A DNA stretch of 64,000 bases from Pseudomonadota bacterium (GTDB lineage Bacteria > Pseudomonadota > Alphaproteobacteria > Sneathiellales > Sneathiellaceae): positions 1 to 64,000 of the forward strand of contig JANSXH010000012.1 of the NCBI GenBank assembly GCA_024743055.1, in the 5' to 3' direction. This document shows, piece after piece, positions 62,506 through 64,000 of the stretch; the first letter of the stretch is position 1, and each line of letters opens with the position of its first letter. The notes below the pieces were generated by a model. The model saw only the letters and a program-made list of their open reading frames with translations, did not search any database and had not been told where the DNA came from. The translations under genes and the position numbers were made by a program.

Positions 62506-63345
62506 ATGAGTGGTATGGCTGAAAAACAAATGCGGGCTCCATCGGTATCGGAGTTCGGTGCGCTGTTGAAGCAATGGCGGCAAATTCAGGGCTTGAGCCA
62601 GCTCGATCTGGCGCTGGCCGCGGACAGCTCCGCCCGGCATCTCAGCTTTATTGAGACCGGGCGGTCAAAGCCGAGCCGGGAAATGGTGCTGCGATTGGCC
62701 GAGGTCATGGAACTCCCGCTCAGGGAGCGCAACCGGCTGCTTAACGCCGCAGGTTTTACTGGTGCCTATGCGGAGAGCTCCCTCGATGATGAGGGGCTGG
62801 CCCAGGTGCGCCGGGCGCTCGATCATATGTTGCAGCAGCAGGAGCCCTATCCGGCGATTGTCATGAACCGTTGTTTTGATGTCTTGATGATCAATCATGC
62901 CGGGGCGGCGATGATGAATATGCTCGGCCTGCAAATGGGTGGATCGGAAGGCCCGCCTAATATGCTGCGCATCACCATGGCGCCGGGCGGGCTGCGCACC
63001 ATCGTCAAGGACTGGAACCGCATTGCCCATCACATGATTGAGCGGGCCCACCGTCAGGTGCGCGGCGCCGGCGAGAGTGATCCGCTGAAAAAGCTGATCG
63101 AGGAAGTGCTGGGCTATCCGGAGATCCCGGAGGAATGGGAAATCGCTGATCCGACCGACGCGGCCCTACCGGTGATGCCGGTCGAGTTTGAGATGGGCGG
63201 GGCGACCCTCTCTTGGATCACCACCATCACCAGCTTCGGCACCCCACAGGACGTGACGGCGGAGGAGATCATGGTCGAATGCATGTTCCCCGCCAATGCG
63301 GAAACGGAAGCGATGGTCCGATCCATGGCGGATAACGGGAGTTAG
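62506..63345 (+). CDS. HTH transcriptional regulator with MmyB-like ligand-binding domain
   Basis: N-terminal FGALLKQWRQIQGLSQLDLALAADSSARHLSFIETGRSKPSREMVLRLAEVMELPLRERNRLLNAAGF; PYPAIVMNRCFDVLMIN. Confidence 0.9.
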   Translation: MSGMAEKQMRAPSVSEFGALLKQWRQIQGLSQLDLALAADSSARHLSFIETGRSKPSREMVLRLAEVMELPLRERNRLLNAAGFTGAYAESSLDDEGLAQVRRALDHMLQQQEPYPAIVMNRCFDVLMINHAGAAMMNMLGLQMGGSEGPPNMLRITMAPGGLRTIVKDWNRIAHHMIERAHRQVRGAGESDPLKKLIEEVLGYPEIPEEWEIADPTDAALPVMPVEFEMGGATLSWITTITSFGTPQDVTAEEIMVECMFPANAETEAMVRSMADNGS

Positions 63346-64000
63346 TCGGCACTTTCAACCTGGGCCCGGATCCACTGATCCATCCGCGCCCAAACTTTCT
63401 CACCGGTCCTTAAATGATCGAAATGACCAAGCGCGGAAACCTCCAGCTCTTCGGGGGACAAGGTCCAGCGGGTGAGGACACAGGCTGGCAGCAGGGCATT
63501 GAAATGATCGATCCCGGCAGGTCGGGCGAGGCGTTTGTCATCGGTAAAGCCAATACTGAGCAACGGCTTCTTGAGGCGCGCCATCGCCGGCTCGATATCG
63601 CGGCCGTCACTCCCCGAAAAGCGATCGGTCAATCCCCAGCGGACCCAGTCAAGCACCTGGGATTTGGCCATAGGTGTTCCCCAGCCTACATATTGCCCGG
63701 GCAGATAGCCAAACAGACGCGCGAGCAGGGCGAAGGAGAGGATCAGACTGATCGAGGGCAGACCGAGTTTTCGAAAATACACATGGGTCGTGGTCAGGGT
63801 GATAAGGGCGCTGACATCCTCTGGATGCTCCGCTGCATACATCGCCGAGATATGGCCGCCGAGACTATGGCCGATGAAAAGCCGGGGAAGCTCAGGATAG
63901 TGTTCTTTCGCATGGGCCACCACCGCGGCCACATCCTGGGTCATGATATCGTCAATGCTATAGTCAATGCCACGCTTCGGATGCGGCAGGCTTTGACCAT
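63342..64000 (-). CDS. Alpha/beta hydrolase (N-terminus beyond window)
   Basis: RLFIGHSLGGHISAMYAAEHP nucleophile elbow; frame stays open to the window edge (…GQSLPHPKRGIDYSIDDIMTQDV). Confidence 0.85.
   Translation of the reverse strand, partial: GQSLPHPKRGIDYSIDDIMTQDVAAVVAHAKEHYPELPRLFIGHSLGGHISAMYAAEHPEDVSALITLTTTHVYFRKLGLPSISLILSFALLARLFGYLPGQYVGWGTPMAKSQVLDWVRWGLTDRFSGSDGRDIEPAMARLKKPLLSIGFTDDKRLARPAGIDHFNALLPACVLTRWTLSPEELEVSALGHFDHLRTGEKVWARMDQWIRAQVESAD

Overview
Alphaproteobacterial chromosomal window, mostly ordinary core and metabolic genes. In order: the ilvC 3' end, mreBCD-mrdA-rodA, tRNA-Lys(CTT), an accessory block (7-17 kb) with a polyprenol-sugar-like cluster (membrane protein, SMR-type protein, HAD-UbiA fusion), an RTX-tailed animal-type heme peroxidase, a 2OG-Fe(II) oxygenase, a GMC oxidoreductase with a tiny twin-arginine partner and a VPLPA-CTERM protein. 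Then sarcosine oxidase soxBDAG, a 5'-nucleotidase, an acyl-CoA synthetase, rpmJ, glcDEF, pyk, gapR-like DUF2312, fused indolepyruvate ferredoxin oxidoreductase, a sugar epimerase, thioesterases, pepF, pntAA-AB-B, a chemotaxis and kinase cluster, and a PNPOx-family protein. The most interesting element is a compact AT-rich locus at about 58.85-60.48 kb on the minus strand. It encodes a retron-type reverse transcriptase (NAxxH and VTG signatures) overlapping an Xre-family HTH gene. Upstream lie a 51-aa basic, hydrophobic peptide gene with a strong RBS, missed as such by the ORF track, and a structured noncoding segment bounded by an 8-bp complementary pair resembling retron a1/a2. I interpret it as a candidate retron with a possible small membrane-active effector. 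All calls are from reading the sequence only; no database search or folding program was run.
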